From positions 1-8,727 of the forward strand of contig CAYFNH010000097.1 in the NCBI GenBank assembly GCA_964344435.1: a DNA stretch of 8,727 nt, read 5' to 3'. The position numbers and the translations under genes are program-made. Below the pieces are notes generated by a model. It saw nothing but the letters and a program-made list of their open reading frames with translations, did not search any database and was not told the DNA's origin. This DNA comes from Thiopontia sp964344435. GTDB lineage: Bacteria; Pseudomonadota; Gammaproteobacteria; GCF-002020875. Below, in pieces: positions 1 through 6,272 of the stretch; position 1 is the first letter of the stretch, and each line of letters opens with the position of its first letter.

Positions 1-74
1 GTTGTGGTAAGCTTATCATCAGATTTCAGGATCTACCCACACAATTCAGGAAGGATCCAATTAAGGAGGAGTCA
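1..74 (+). promoter_or_regulatory. Leader and possible operator of the ArsR-family gene
   Basis: The 74 bases before the repressor gene hold a possible -10 box (TATCAT, 14-19; its -35 would lie outside the window). There are two direct copies of TTCAGG at 25-30 and 45-50, exactly 20 bp (about two helical turns) apart, and each is followed by GGAT within a few bases. A strong Shine-Dalgarno, AAGGAGGA (63-70), sits just before the ATG at 75. The repeats could be an autoregulatory operator, since ArsR repressors usually bind their own promoter, but this is inference; known operators of this family are normally inverted repeats. Confidence 0.35.
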
Positions 75-401
75 ATGGAACAATCTATCACCTTGCCATC
101 CAGAAAGGAGGAGATTCAACAGATCTCCTCTGCACTACACGCCATCAGCCATCCGACACGCCTCAAGATTCTCTGCTATCTGGGCGAAGAGGAGCGCATT
201 GTCAATGAGATTCTGGAGCATGTAGGCAGTACTCAGAGCAATATCTCTCAACATATCGATATACTGCGCAAGGCTCGTATCATCGAATCAAGGCGCGTAC
301 ATAATCGTGTCTACTGTTCGGTAAACCGCGATGAGCTGCTGCCAATTATCGCAAAAATCCGCGAAGTATTCTGTGAATCTGCAGCCATGAAGCAAGCCTA
401 G
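75..401 (+). CDS. ArsR/SmtB-family winged-helix repressor, probable persulfide (sulfane sulfur) sensor
   Basis: A 108-residue protein, a normal length for ArsR/SmtB dimeric repressors. The winged helix is clear: helix with HPTRLKILCYL (residues 26-36), recognition region STQSNISQHIDILRKARII (52-70), and a wing with RRVHNRVYCSV (73-83). It should bind operator DNA and release it on ligand sensing. No metal-binding CxC or HxH set is visible in the recognition helix. Instead Cys34 and Cys100 are 66 residues apart, the same spacing as the redox pair of SqrR (Cys41/Cys107), BigR (Cys42/Cys108) and sHdrR (Cys50/Cys116), which form polysulfide bridges. A third cysteine, Cys81, lies in the wing. The start is fixed by a strong ribosome-binding site. 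It ends 11 bp from the end of the convergent HTH gene, and no target genes are visible downstream on this strand, so its regulon is probably upstream of the window or elsewhere. ArsR membership is firm; the ligand is inferred. Confidence 0.93.
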   Translation: MEQSITLPSRKEEIQQISSALHAISHPTRLKILCYLGEEERIVNEILEHVGSTQSNISQHIDILRKARIIESRRVHNRVYCSVNRDELLPIIAKIREVFCESAAMKQA

Positions 402-412
402 GCCGCACTCTC

Positions 413-1063
413 TCAGTGACGCTTCTGCCACTCCCCCAGAAAGAACCCCTTTAACCAGGCACCCAACTCCGCAAATGGCCCCGGCTCCTGCTGGGCAATA
501 TTGGCAGGAACCATCGCCTGGCGCTGCTGCTCCTGCTCTGCTCGCTGCTGACGATAGGCACGCCACCCCTGCTCTGCGACCGAGGTGACCGGTACCGACT
601 CCTCTTCGTCGAGCGGATCCTCCTCTGCCGAGGGTGGCTCCTGAGGTGCTGCGGTGGTGGTTGGCGTCTCCTGCTTGCTCTCGACTGGTGCAGAGGAGGG
701 TACCGTCTGATACTCCAGCAGTCTCAACAGTCGACGGTTATCCTCTCTGAGATCATCCAGCTCGTCTCTCAGCTCATGGATCATCCCGCGCAGGTCACTC
801 AGCTCTCTGGCGGTAATGTAGGGGTCTCCCCCTCCCGGCTCGGTTGTCTGATGGTGGGTCTGTGCCGCCTCCACCGGGTCGGCAAGGGTAGGGGAGTCAT
901 TGAAGTTGATTTCATCAAAGACGCGCAGCAGCTCCGAGGTCTCCACTCTGCGTTTGCCATCCTTGCCCACCATATAGCCAAGATCACCACGCCCGAACAT
1001 CCGGTAGATACTGGAGCGGCTCTTTCCGGTCAATTCACAGACTTCGTTGATATTGTGTAACAT
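413..1063 (-). CDS. HTH plus coiled-coil DNA-binding protein of plasmid type
   Basis: A 216-residue protein not assignable to a named gene. Residues 3-46 form a MerR/excisionase-like helix-turn-helix (NINEVCELTGKSRSSIYRMF, then a KDGKRRV wing and ETSELLRVFDEI). This is the pattern seen at the N-terminus of many plasmid-borne regulators and so-called entry-exclusion proteins. Residues 84-118 are a charged heptad-rich coiled coil (ELSDLRGMIHELRDELDDL...), likely for dimerisation. Residues 119-160 are a Pro/Thr/Glu-rich acidic linker. The C-terminal part has a Gln/Arg-rich stretch (168-183) and an aromatic amphipathic end (GAWLKGFFLGEW). It has its own promoter on the minus strand and an AGGGTGG Shine-Dalgarno. 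It lies 87 bp downstream of tsaC and converges on the ArsR gene. A role in transcriptional or replication/partition control is possible but unproven. Confidence 0.85.
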   Translation of the reverse strand: MLHNINEVCELTGKSRSSIYRMFGRGDLGYMVGKDGKRRVETSELLRVFDEINFNDSPTLADPVEAAQTHHQTTEPGGGDPYITARELSDLRGMIHELRDELDDLREDNRRLLRLLEYQTVPSSAPVESKQETPTTTAAPQEPPSAEEDPLDEEESVPVTSVAEQGWRAYRQQRAEQEQQRQAMVPANIAQQEPGPFAELGAWLKGFFLGEWQKRH

Positions 1064-1083
1064 ATCGTTGAACCACCCTGCAC

Positions 1084-1129
1084 TGTTTCAGACACCTTTT
1101 ATGATACACTCTGAGACACACTTTGTCTT
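1084..1129 (-). promoter_or_regulatory. Promoter with TGTCT repeats upstream of the HTH coiled-coil gene
   Basis: Read on the minus strand, AAGACA (1124-1129; 4/6 to the -35 consensus) and TATCAT (1101-1106; 5/6 to the -10 consensus) are separated by exactly 17 bp. TGTCT motifs decorate it. An AGACA-N5-TGTCT inverted repeat (1114-1128) covers the -35 and spacer. An imperfect palindrome, TGTTTCAGACA (1084-1094), lies just past the expected start site. This arrangement suits autorepression by the HTH protein encoded immediately downstream. The promoter call rests on consensus match and position; the operator role is inference. Confidence 0.5.
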
Positions 1130-1150
1130 GCCGCAAGCGACACAATTATC

Positions 1151-1726
1151 TCACCCGGAACGTATCACTCTGCCGCTGTAAAAGTCCCGAATCTCACTGG
1201 GCTGTGCGACTCCCGCCGTATCACCCGCCAGAATCATATCCACCTGATTTACCATAGACTTACGTACAGACAGGGCATTTCTTCCGGGACGGTGTCCGGC
1301 CACATTGGCACTGGTTGAGACCAGTGCAGAGTGAACCATCTCACAGAGCTGCACAACCGGTGCGAAACGGGTGATTCTCACAGCAATCGTTTCATGCTCA
1401 CCCCGAATCCACCAGGGAACTCGATCTGCCGCCGGTACCAGCCAGGTGGTCGGGCGCAGCTGCGGTACCTGCAGGGCTGCACCATCCTCGGGGCAGCGCA
1501 GCATAATCCAGGGTTGCAGTTGCTGCAGACTGGAGGCAACCAGAATCACCCCCTTGGCCGGATTACGCTGTTTGATCTCCAGCACCCGCTCTACCGCCTT
1601 TTGGCAGAGCGGGTCACAACCCAGCCCATAGACCGACTCGGTGGGATAGGCAAACACCCCCCCCTGCCCGAAGAGTCGGGAAAATTGCCGTAACCGCCAC
1701 CCACTGTAGACTCCGTTCATCGCCAT
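1151..1726 (-). CDS. tsaC: Threonylcarbamoyl-AMP synthase TsaC (YrdC/RimN)
   Basis: A 191-residue YrdC-domain protein, the length of the short TsaC form (about 190 residues) rather than the longer Sua5 with its extra C-terminal domain. It makes threonylcarbamoyl-AMP from threonine, bicarbonate and ATP in the cytoplasm, the first step of t6A37 modification of ANN-decoding tRNAs. Family signatures are present in order: FAYPTESVYGLGCDP (25-39), the KQRNPAKG motif (52-59) with its substrate-binding Lys/Arg, PTTWLVPA (92-99), STSAN (137-141) and PSEIRD (176-181). The annotated ATG (1724-1726) has no good Shine-Dalgarno; a second in-frame ATG is at 1718-1720. It is divergent from pilQ and co-directional with the HTH gene behind it. 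Confidence 0.95.
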   Translation of the reverse strand: MAMNGVYSGWRLRQFSRLFGQGGVFAYPTESVYGLGCDPLCQKAVERVLEIKQRNPAKGVILVASSLQQLQPWIMLRCPEDGAALQVPQLRPTTWLVPAADRVPWWIRGEHETIAVRITRFAPVVQLCEMVHSALVSTSANVAGHRPGRNALSVRKSMVNQVDMILAGDTAGVAQPSEIRDFYSGRVIRSG

Positions 1727-1821
1727 AAAAACTTTGTAACATTTTGTAATAAATGTGGTTTATTGAAACGAACGGGTTAGAATCCAGTCTCTTGACAACC
1801 GTTCCATGGGGGGAACCACAC
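1727..1821. promoter_or_regulatory. Divergent intergenic region between tsaC and pilQ
   Basis: About 95 bp that must supply promoters for tsaC (minus) and the pilQ operon (plus). It contains two direct copies of TTTGTAA (1733-1739 and 1743-1749), 10 bp (one helical turn) apart, next to the tsaC start. A -10-like TAGAAT lies at 1778-1783 on the plus strand, without a good -35 at the right distance. A perfect TTGACA at 1792-1797 is too close to the pilQ start to serve it as a -35. GGGGGGA (1808-1814) is the likely Shine-Dalgarno for the TTG start of pilQ. No promoter can be named with confidence. Confidence 0.35.
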
Positions 1822-3462
1822 TTGATTCGCCGCTATCTTAGTGTACTCCTGCTGCTGATAACATACCCCGTGTCGGCAACAGACCACAAACTCCTCTCCA
1901 TGGAGTGGGAGGAGCCTGCACTGAGACTTGGGTTTGGGACCCGCTCGGCGGCACCGGTCATATTCCAGATTGAGTCACTTCGTCAGCTGGTGATCGACCT
2001 GCCCAACACCGTGGTTGAGAAACCAATCGCAACTCTGCACCCATCTAACTCCAGGGTCGCTGAAGTGCTCGATGTGGTTCACACTGGGGTCACCACACGG
2101 GTCGTGCTGCAACTCAAACAGCACTTCTCCTACCGGGTCGAACAGACTGATCGCCATCTTACCATCCACTTCTACCCTCCCTCGGCCCAGGAACAGCTGC
2201 AGCTGGATCTGACGCTGGAGAATGAGCCGGTCGCGGACGCACTGCGCAAAATCGCCAGCGCTGCGGGACAAAACCTGATCATCAATGGCGAGATTGGCGG
2301 CACCACCTCTCTCCAACTCCACCAGATCCACTGGCGTGACGCCTTTGATCTGCTGATTCGCCAACATCGACTGCAACTGATCGAGGAGGAGGGGGTGCTG
2401 GTGGTCAATCCACCCGCTGCGGCAGAGTCGACTGAATCACCCGAACCTCCAACCGAACCACTACTGGTGGAAAGTCCGCCTCCAATGGTTACCGAGATCA
2501 TCCCGCTCCACTATGCCGATGCAGCAGACCTTAAACAGACTTTGGAGAGCAACCAGAAAAACCCGCTGATTTCGCCACAGGGGGTACTGGGGATTGATGC
2601 CCGCACCAACGCACTGCTGATTCAGGACAGCATGGAGCGGATCTCACAGATAAAGGCACTGGTTGCCAGGCTCGATACCCCCTCGAAACAGGTGCTGATC
2701 GAGTCGCGTATCGTCATTGCCGCCAACGATTTCAGCAATGAACTGGGAGCACGTCTGGGCCTCACCCACCTCGAATCCGCACAGCAGCAGTGGGGATTCT
2801 CCCTCTCTGGCAGCAGTGCCGCTGCCGATACCGCGCTGGGTGGCACCACCCCTGCGATTGGTGGCGATAGCAGCCGCCTTGCGGTCAACCTACCGGCTGC
2901 CAGCCCGGTGGGCTCAATCGGGCTTACCCTGGCCAAGCTGTCCACCGGCAGCTTGATCGATCTGGAGCTATCTGCAGCACAAGTGGAGGGAAAAACCGAG
3001 ATTGTCGCCAATCCCCGAATTATCACCTCAAACGGTTACGAGGCAAAAATCCAGCAGGGTGTACAGATTCCCTACCGCTCCGATACGCTCAGTGGTGGTA
3101 CCGATGTAAGCTTCAAGGATGCGGTGATGGAGCTGAAGGTGACCCCACAAATCACCCCCGATCACCAGATTATTCTCACCCTGCGGGTGAAAAAGGATGC
3201 CGTCGGTGCAATATTTTGTAACAATTGTGAGCCGAGCGTCGACACCCGCGAAGTGATGACCCGAGTGATGATAGGAGATGGTGAGACCCTGGTGATTGGT
3301 GGTATCTATGAGGAGCGCAAGACCGATACGGAAAATCGGGTTCCCCTGCTCGCCGAGCTACCCCTGATTGGCCGACTGTTTCAGAACCAGCGTCAAACCG
3401 ATGGGCGTGGGGAGCTACTAATCTTCATCACCCCCTCCATTCTTCAGCAACATACAGGTTGA
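1822..3462 (+). CDS. pilQ: Type IV pilus outer-membrane secretin PilQ
   Basis: Forms the multimeric outer-membrane pore through which type IV pili (or imported DNA) pass. I place the start at TTG 1822, giving 546 residues. It has a purine-rich Shine-Dalgarno seven bases upstream and gives a clean signal peptide (IRRY, a Leu-rich core, cleavage after VSA near residue 19). The in-frame ATG at 1753 has no ribosome-binding site and would bury the signal in 23 extra residues. Domains in mature order: one AMIN domain (about 23-117), an STN/N0 domain (125-195), a Pro/Glu linker (196-223), a secretin N1 domain (224-285) and the secretin barrel (about 292-540) ending with VPLLAELPLIGRLF and ELLIFITPSIL. 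It is shorter than typical PilQ (about 700 residues), with only one AMIN domain. Cys466 and Cys469 form a CNNC in the barrel. aroK follows after 6 bp. The pilMNOP genes that usually precede it are absent here. Confidence 0.93.
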   Translation: MIRRYLSVLLLLITYPVSATDHKLLSMEWEEPALRLGFGTRSAAPVIFQIESLRQLVIDLPNTVVEKPIATLHPSNSRVAEVLDVVHTGVTTRVVLQLKQHFSYRVEQTDRHLTIHFYPPSAQEQLQLDLTLENEPVADALRKIASAAGQNLIINGEIGGTTSLQLHQIHWRDAFDLLIRQHRLQLIEEEGVLVVNPPAAAESTESPEPPTEPLLVESPPPMVTEIIPLHYADAADLKQTLESNQKNPLISPQGVLGIDARTNALLIQDSMERISQIKALVARLDTPSKQVLIESRIVIAANDFSNELGARLGLTHLESAQQQWGFSLSGSSAAADTALGGTTPAIGGDSSRLAVNLPAASPVGSIGLTLAKLSTGSLIDLELSAAQVEGKTEIVANPRIITSNGYEAKIQQGVQIPYRSDTLSGGTDVSFKDAVMELKVTPQITPDHQIILTLRVKKDAVGAIFCNNCEPSVDTREVMTRVMIGDGETLVIGGIYEERKTDTENRVPLLAELPLIGRLFQNQRQTDGRGELLIFITPSILQQHTG

Positions 3463-3468
3463 TAACGA

Positions 3469-3993
3469 TTGAGCAGAATACGACAGAATATCTTTCTGGT
3501 AGGGCTGATGGGTGCCGGTAAATCCACCATCGGCAGACGGCTGGCCGACTCACTGGGGAAAACCTTCGTCGACAGTGATCATGAAATTGAAGCCCGTACC
3601 GGAGTCTCCATTCCCACCATCTTCGATATCGAGGGGGAGCCCGGTTTTCGCAACCGCGAGAGCACGGTCATCGATGAATTGAGCCAACGACGGGATATTG
3701 TGCTGGCAACTGGAGGGGGTGCAGTACTGCGCCAGGAGAACCGCTCTCACCTCTCGGCACGAGGGCTGGTCATCTACCTCTGCGCCACTGCCGAACAGCT
3801 CCATGAACGTACCCGCCATGACCGCAACCGCCCTCTGCTACAGACTGGAGACCCATTGAGTACCTTGCAAACCCTGCTGGAACAGCGCGACCCGCTCTAC
3901 CGAGAAGTGGCCGACCTGGTGGTGGAGACCGACGAACGCTCGGTACAACAGGCGATTCCTGAATTGATTGAGAAGATAGAGAGTATTGCATGA
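3469..3993 (+). CDS. aroK: Shikimate kinase I
   Basis: A 174-residue cytoplasmic enzyme that phosphorylates shikimate with ATP, step five of the chorismate pathway. It is full length for AroK. Visible features are the Walker A loop GLMGAGKST (12-20), the DSD metal/shikimate motif (35-37), FRNRE with the shikimate-binding arginine (R61), TGGGAV (81-86), the lid arginine in NRPLL (R121), and R140 in LLEQRDPLYREVAD. The start is TTG at 3469, six bases after the pilQ stop; the only upstream purine run is a weak AGG at 3456-3458, so translation is probably coupled to pilQ. Its stop overlaps the aroB ATG (ATGA). Linkage of aroK and aroB behind pilQ is classic in gammaproteobacteria. Confidence 0.97.
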   Translation: MSRIRQNIFLVGLMGAGKSTIGRRLADSLGKTFVDSDHEIEARTGVSIPTIFDIEGEPGFRNRESTVIDELSQRRDIVLATGGGAVLRQENRSHLSARGLVIYLCATAEQLHERTRHDRNRPLLQTGDPLSTLQTLLEQRDPLYREVADLVVETDERSVQQAIPELIEKIESIA

Positions 3994-5075
3994 CCCATAC
4001 ACTCCACGTTGACCTCGGTGAGCGCAGCTATCCGATCCATATCGGCACCAACCTGCTGGGTGACCCACAATGGGTGGAGGCCCACATCCACGGCACCCAA
4101 GTGATGATTGTCACCAACGAGACCATTGCTCCCCTCTATCTGGAGCAGACTCGCAAGGCCTTCGACAAGTTTCAGGTAGAGACCGTCATCCTGCCGGATG
4201 GCGAGGCTTACAAGAATCTGGAGACCTGGAACCGGATCTTCGATGCACTGCTGAGCAACCGTTTCGATCGAAAATGTACCCTGGTCGCCCTTGGTGGTGG
4301 TGTGATCGGGGATATCACCGGCTATGCCGCAGCCAGTTACCAGCGTGGAGTACCTTTCATCCAGATCCCCACCACCCTGCTGGCACAGGTCGACTCCTCG
4401 GTTGGCGGCAAGACCGGCGTCAACCACCCGCTGGGCAAGAACATGATTGGAGCCTTCCACCAGCCCCAGTGTGTGCTGGCAGACACCAATACCCTCAACA
4501 CCCTCGACGACCGCCAGCTCAGTGCCGGCATTGCCGAGGTGGTGAAATATGGGCTGATCCGCGACATCCCCTTCTTCGAGTGGCTGGAGCAGAATATGGA
4601 GAGGCTGACCGGTCGCGATCCGGCAGCACTCGCCTACGCCATTCAGCGCTCCTGTGAAAACAAAGCAGAGGTGGTGGCGGCCGATGAACTGGAGGCGGGA
4701 CAACGCGCCCTGCTCAACTCCGGCCACACCTTTGGTCATGCCATCGAGGCGGGCATGGGGTACGGTGCCTGGCTCCACGGAGAGGCGGTTGCCGCCGGGA
4801 TGGTGATGGCGTGTGACCTGTCGATGCGTGAAGGGTGGATGGGCCCGTCCGATGTGGAGCGGCTACAGCAGCTGTTGCAGCAGGCCAATCTCCCCACCCT
4901 CGGGCCACCTGATCTGCCCGCCGAACGCTATCTGGAGATTATGGCGGTCGACAAGAAGGCGGAGGCCGGGCAGATCCGCCTGGTACTGCAAAAGGCGATT
5001 GGGGATGCCATCGTCACCCGTGACTTCTCCAGTGCCCACCTGGCTGAAACCCTCAACCACTGTCGTGAACACTAA
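3990..5075 (+). CDS. aroB: 3-dehydroquinate synthase
   Basis: A 361-residue zinc- and NAD-dependent enzyme that converts DAHP to 3-dehydroquinate, step two of the shikimate pathway. Length and motifs are typical: LPDGEAYKN (68-76), the nucleotide loop GGGVIGDITG (102-111), IPTTLLAQVDSSVGGKTGVN (126-145), and IAEVVKYG (181-188) with zinc ligand E183. NSGHTFGHAIE (243-253) carries zinc ligand H246 and catalytic H250, and LHGEAV (262-267) carries zinc ligand H263. Its ATG overlaps the aroK stop by 4 bp (ATGA), so the two are translationally coupled. Its final codons and TAA run directly into the heptamer repeat array. Confidence 0.97.
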   Translation: MTHTLHVDLGERSYPIHIGTNLLGDPQWVEAHIHGTQVMIVTNETIAPLYLEQTRKAFDKFQVETVILPDGEAYKNLETWNRIFDALLSNRFDRKCTLVALGGGVIGDITGYAAASYQRGVPFIQIPTTLLAQVDSSVGGKTGVNHPLGKNMIGAFHQPQCVLADTNTLNTLDDRQLSAGIAEVVKYGLIRDIPFFEWLEQNMERLTGRDPAALAYAIQRSCENKAEVVAADELEAGQRALLNSGHTFGHAIEAGMGYGAWLHGEAVAAGMVMACDLSMREGWMGPSDVERLQQLLQQANLPTLGPPDLPAERYLEIMAVDKKAEAGQIRLVLQKAIGDAIVTRDFSSAHLAETLNHCREH

Positions 5076-5120
5076 CCACTAACCACTAACCACTAACCAC
5101 TAACCACTAACCACCAAACC
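5071..5120 (+). repeat. Heptamer tandem array (ACTAACC)6 between aroB and dgt
   Basis: Six perfect tandem copies of ACTAACC occupy 5071-5112, followed by a degenerate copy, ACCAAACC (5113-5120), that abuts the dgt ATG. The first copy contains the aroB stop codon. Each unit carries a TAA, and because the unit is 7 bp these stops fall successively in all three frames. aroB and dgt happen to be in the same frame, and TAA at 5094-5096 separates them. The array replaces any Shine-Dalgarno for dgt. Such arrays are prone to copy-number change by slippage. Any regulatory effect is inference. Confidence 0.95.
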
Positions 5121-6272
5121 ATGGCTGACCCCTGCAACCTGATCCATTATGCGGCACATGACAGCCTCTCCCGTGGAAGGGTACACCCGGAAAGCTCTCC
5201 CCGTTACCGTAGTGACTTTCAGCGCGACCGCGATCGCATCGTCCACTCCACCGCCTTCCGTCGTCTGGAGTACAAGACCCAGGTCTTTGTAAACCATGAG
5301 GGCGACCTCTACCGTACCCGCCTCACCCACAGTGTAGAGGTGGCACAAATCAGCCGTTCCATCGCCCGAACCCTGCGCCTGAATGAGGATTTGACCGAGG
5401 CCATTGCGCTGGCACATGATCTGGGCCACACCCCGTTTGGTCATGCCGGACAGGATGCACTCAACCGCTGCATGCAGCCTTATGGTGGGTTTGAACACAA
5501 TTTTCAGTCGCTGCGTGTGGTCGACCACCTGGAGGAGAAGTACGCCCGGTTTGCCGGTCTCAACCTCACCTTCGAATCACGCGAGGGTATTCTCAAGCAC
5601 TGCAGTCCAGCCAATGCCAAAGCAGTCGGCACGGTCGGAGAGCGCTTCCTCAACCACACCCAACCCAGCCTGGAGGCACAGCTGGTCAATCTGGCCGACC
5701 AGATCGCCTACAACAACCACGATGTTGACGATGGCCTGCGTGCCGGATTGATCACCATCGAGCAGCTGCAGGAGATCGAGCTGTTCGAGGAGCAGTATGC
5801 GCTGGTCTGCAGTCAGTACCCGGCACTGAGTCAGCGCCGTACCATCCATGAGGTGGTTCGGCGCATGATCAACCGCCTGGTAATCGATCTGGTAGAGACC
5901 AGTACCACTCTGCTGGATCAGGCCAATCCTGCCGATATCGATGCGGTTCGCCAGCAGCCGCACCCACTGATTCAATTCAGTGAGGTACAAAATCAGCTCA
6001 ACCACCAGCTCAAACAGTTTTTGCGTGAGCGGCTCTATCGTCACTATCGGGTCATGCGCATGACCCGCAAGGCGGAGCAGATCATCTCGGAACTGTTCAG
6101 TGCCTTTATGGAAGAGCCGCGCATGCTCCCCGATGAACAGTACGAGCAGTTTCAGACACACACCCGGGAGGAGGCCCCCCGCATCATCGCCGACTACATC
6201 GCCGGGATGACCGACCGCTACGCCCTCTCCGAACACCAGAAGATCTTCAACCCCCCGGCGCCAACCGTATGA
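5121..6272 (+). CDS. dgt: dGTP/dNTP triphosphohydrolase (HD superfamily)
   Basis: A 383-residue member of the shorter dGTPase-like subfamily (E. coli Dgt is about 500 residues). It cleaves dNTPs to the deoxynucleoside plus triphosphate and so shapes the dNTP pool. The HD metal-site residues are H70 in RTRLTHSVEVAQ, H99-D100 in LAHDLGHTPFGHAG, and D193 in LADQIAYNNHDVDDGL. Other family motifs are RDRDRIVHSTAFRRLEYKTQVF (35-56, the N-terminal dNTPase signature) and GGFEHNFQSLRVV (122-134). The ATG at 5121 directly follows the heptamer array and has no Shine-Dalgarno; no better in-frame start fits. It therefore probably depends on ribosomes ending aroB 45 bp upstream, or on leader-independent features. 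Its stop overlaps the next gene (ATGA). Substrate range (dGTP alone or several dNTPs) cannot be read from sequence. Confidence 0.95.
   Translation: MADPCNLIHYAAHDSLSRGRVHPESSPRYRSDFQRDRDRIVHSTAFRRLEYKTQVFVNHEGDLYRTRLTHSVEVAQISRSIARTLRLNEDLTEAIALAHDLGHTPFGHAGQDALNRCMQPYGGFEHNFQSLRVVDHLEEKYARFAGLNLTFESREGILKHCSPANAKAVGTVGERFLNHTQPSLEAQLVNLADQIAYNNHDVDDGLRAGLITIEQLQEIELFEEQYALVCSQYPALSQRRTIHEVVRRMINRLVIDLVETSTTLLDQANPADIDAVRQQPHPLIQFSEVQNQLNHQLKQFLRERLYRHYRVMRMTRKAEQIISELFSAFMEEPRMLPDEQYEQFQTHTREEAPRIIADYIAGMTDRYALSEHQKIFNPPAPTV

Noticed and set aside
4..225. 73-codon plus-strand ORF at the window start
   Set aside because: Overlaps the ArsR gene in another frame, has no ribosome-binding site and no recognisable domain; the ArsR frame is clearly the real one.
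402..419. CACT/AGTG dyad between the convergent ArsR and HTH genes as a bidirectional terminator
   Set aside because: Only four pairs and no T-run on either strand.
1792..1797. Perfect TTGACA as a -35 box for pilQ
   Set aside because: A -10 at the proper distance would fall on or past the TTG start codon region and none is visible.
1753..1821. ATG-started 23-residue N-terminal extension of PilQ
   Set aside because: No Shine-Dalgarno, and it would place non-signal residues before a good signal peptide; TTG at 1822 with a purine-rich site fits better.
3897..4778. 293-codon minus-strand ORF opposite aroB
   Set aside because: It lies wholly antisense to a textbook AroB with all motifs, has no family features, and its length is explained by the codon composition of the real gene.
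5071..5112. CRISPR array or telomere-like repeat
   Set aside because: Units are contiguous 7-mers with no spacers and no cas genes; resemblance to telomeric repeats is superficial and the array is internal in an operon.
5577..6236. 219-codon minus-strand ORF opposite dgt
   Set aside because: Antisense shadow of dgt; low-complexity Val/Gly/Leu composition and no recognisable domain.
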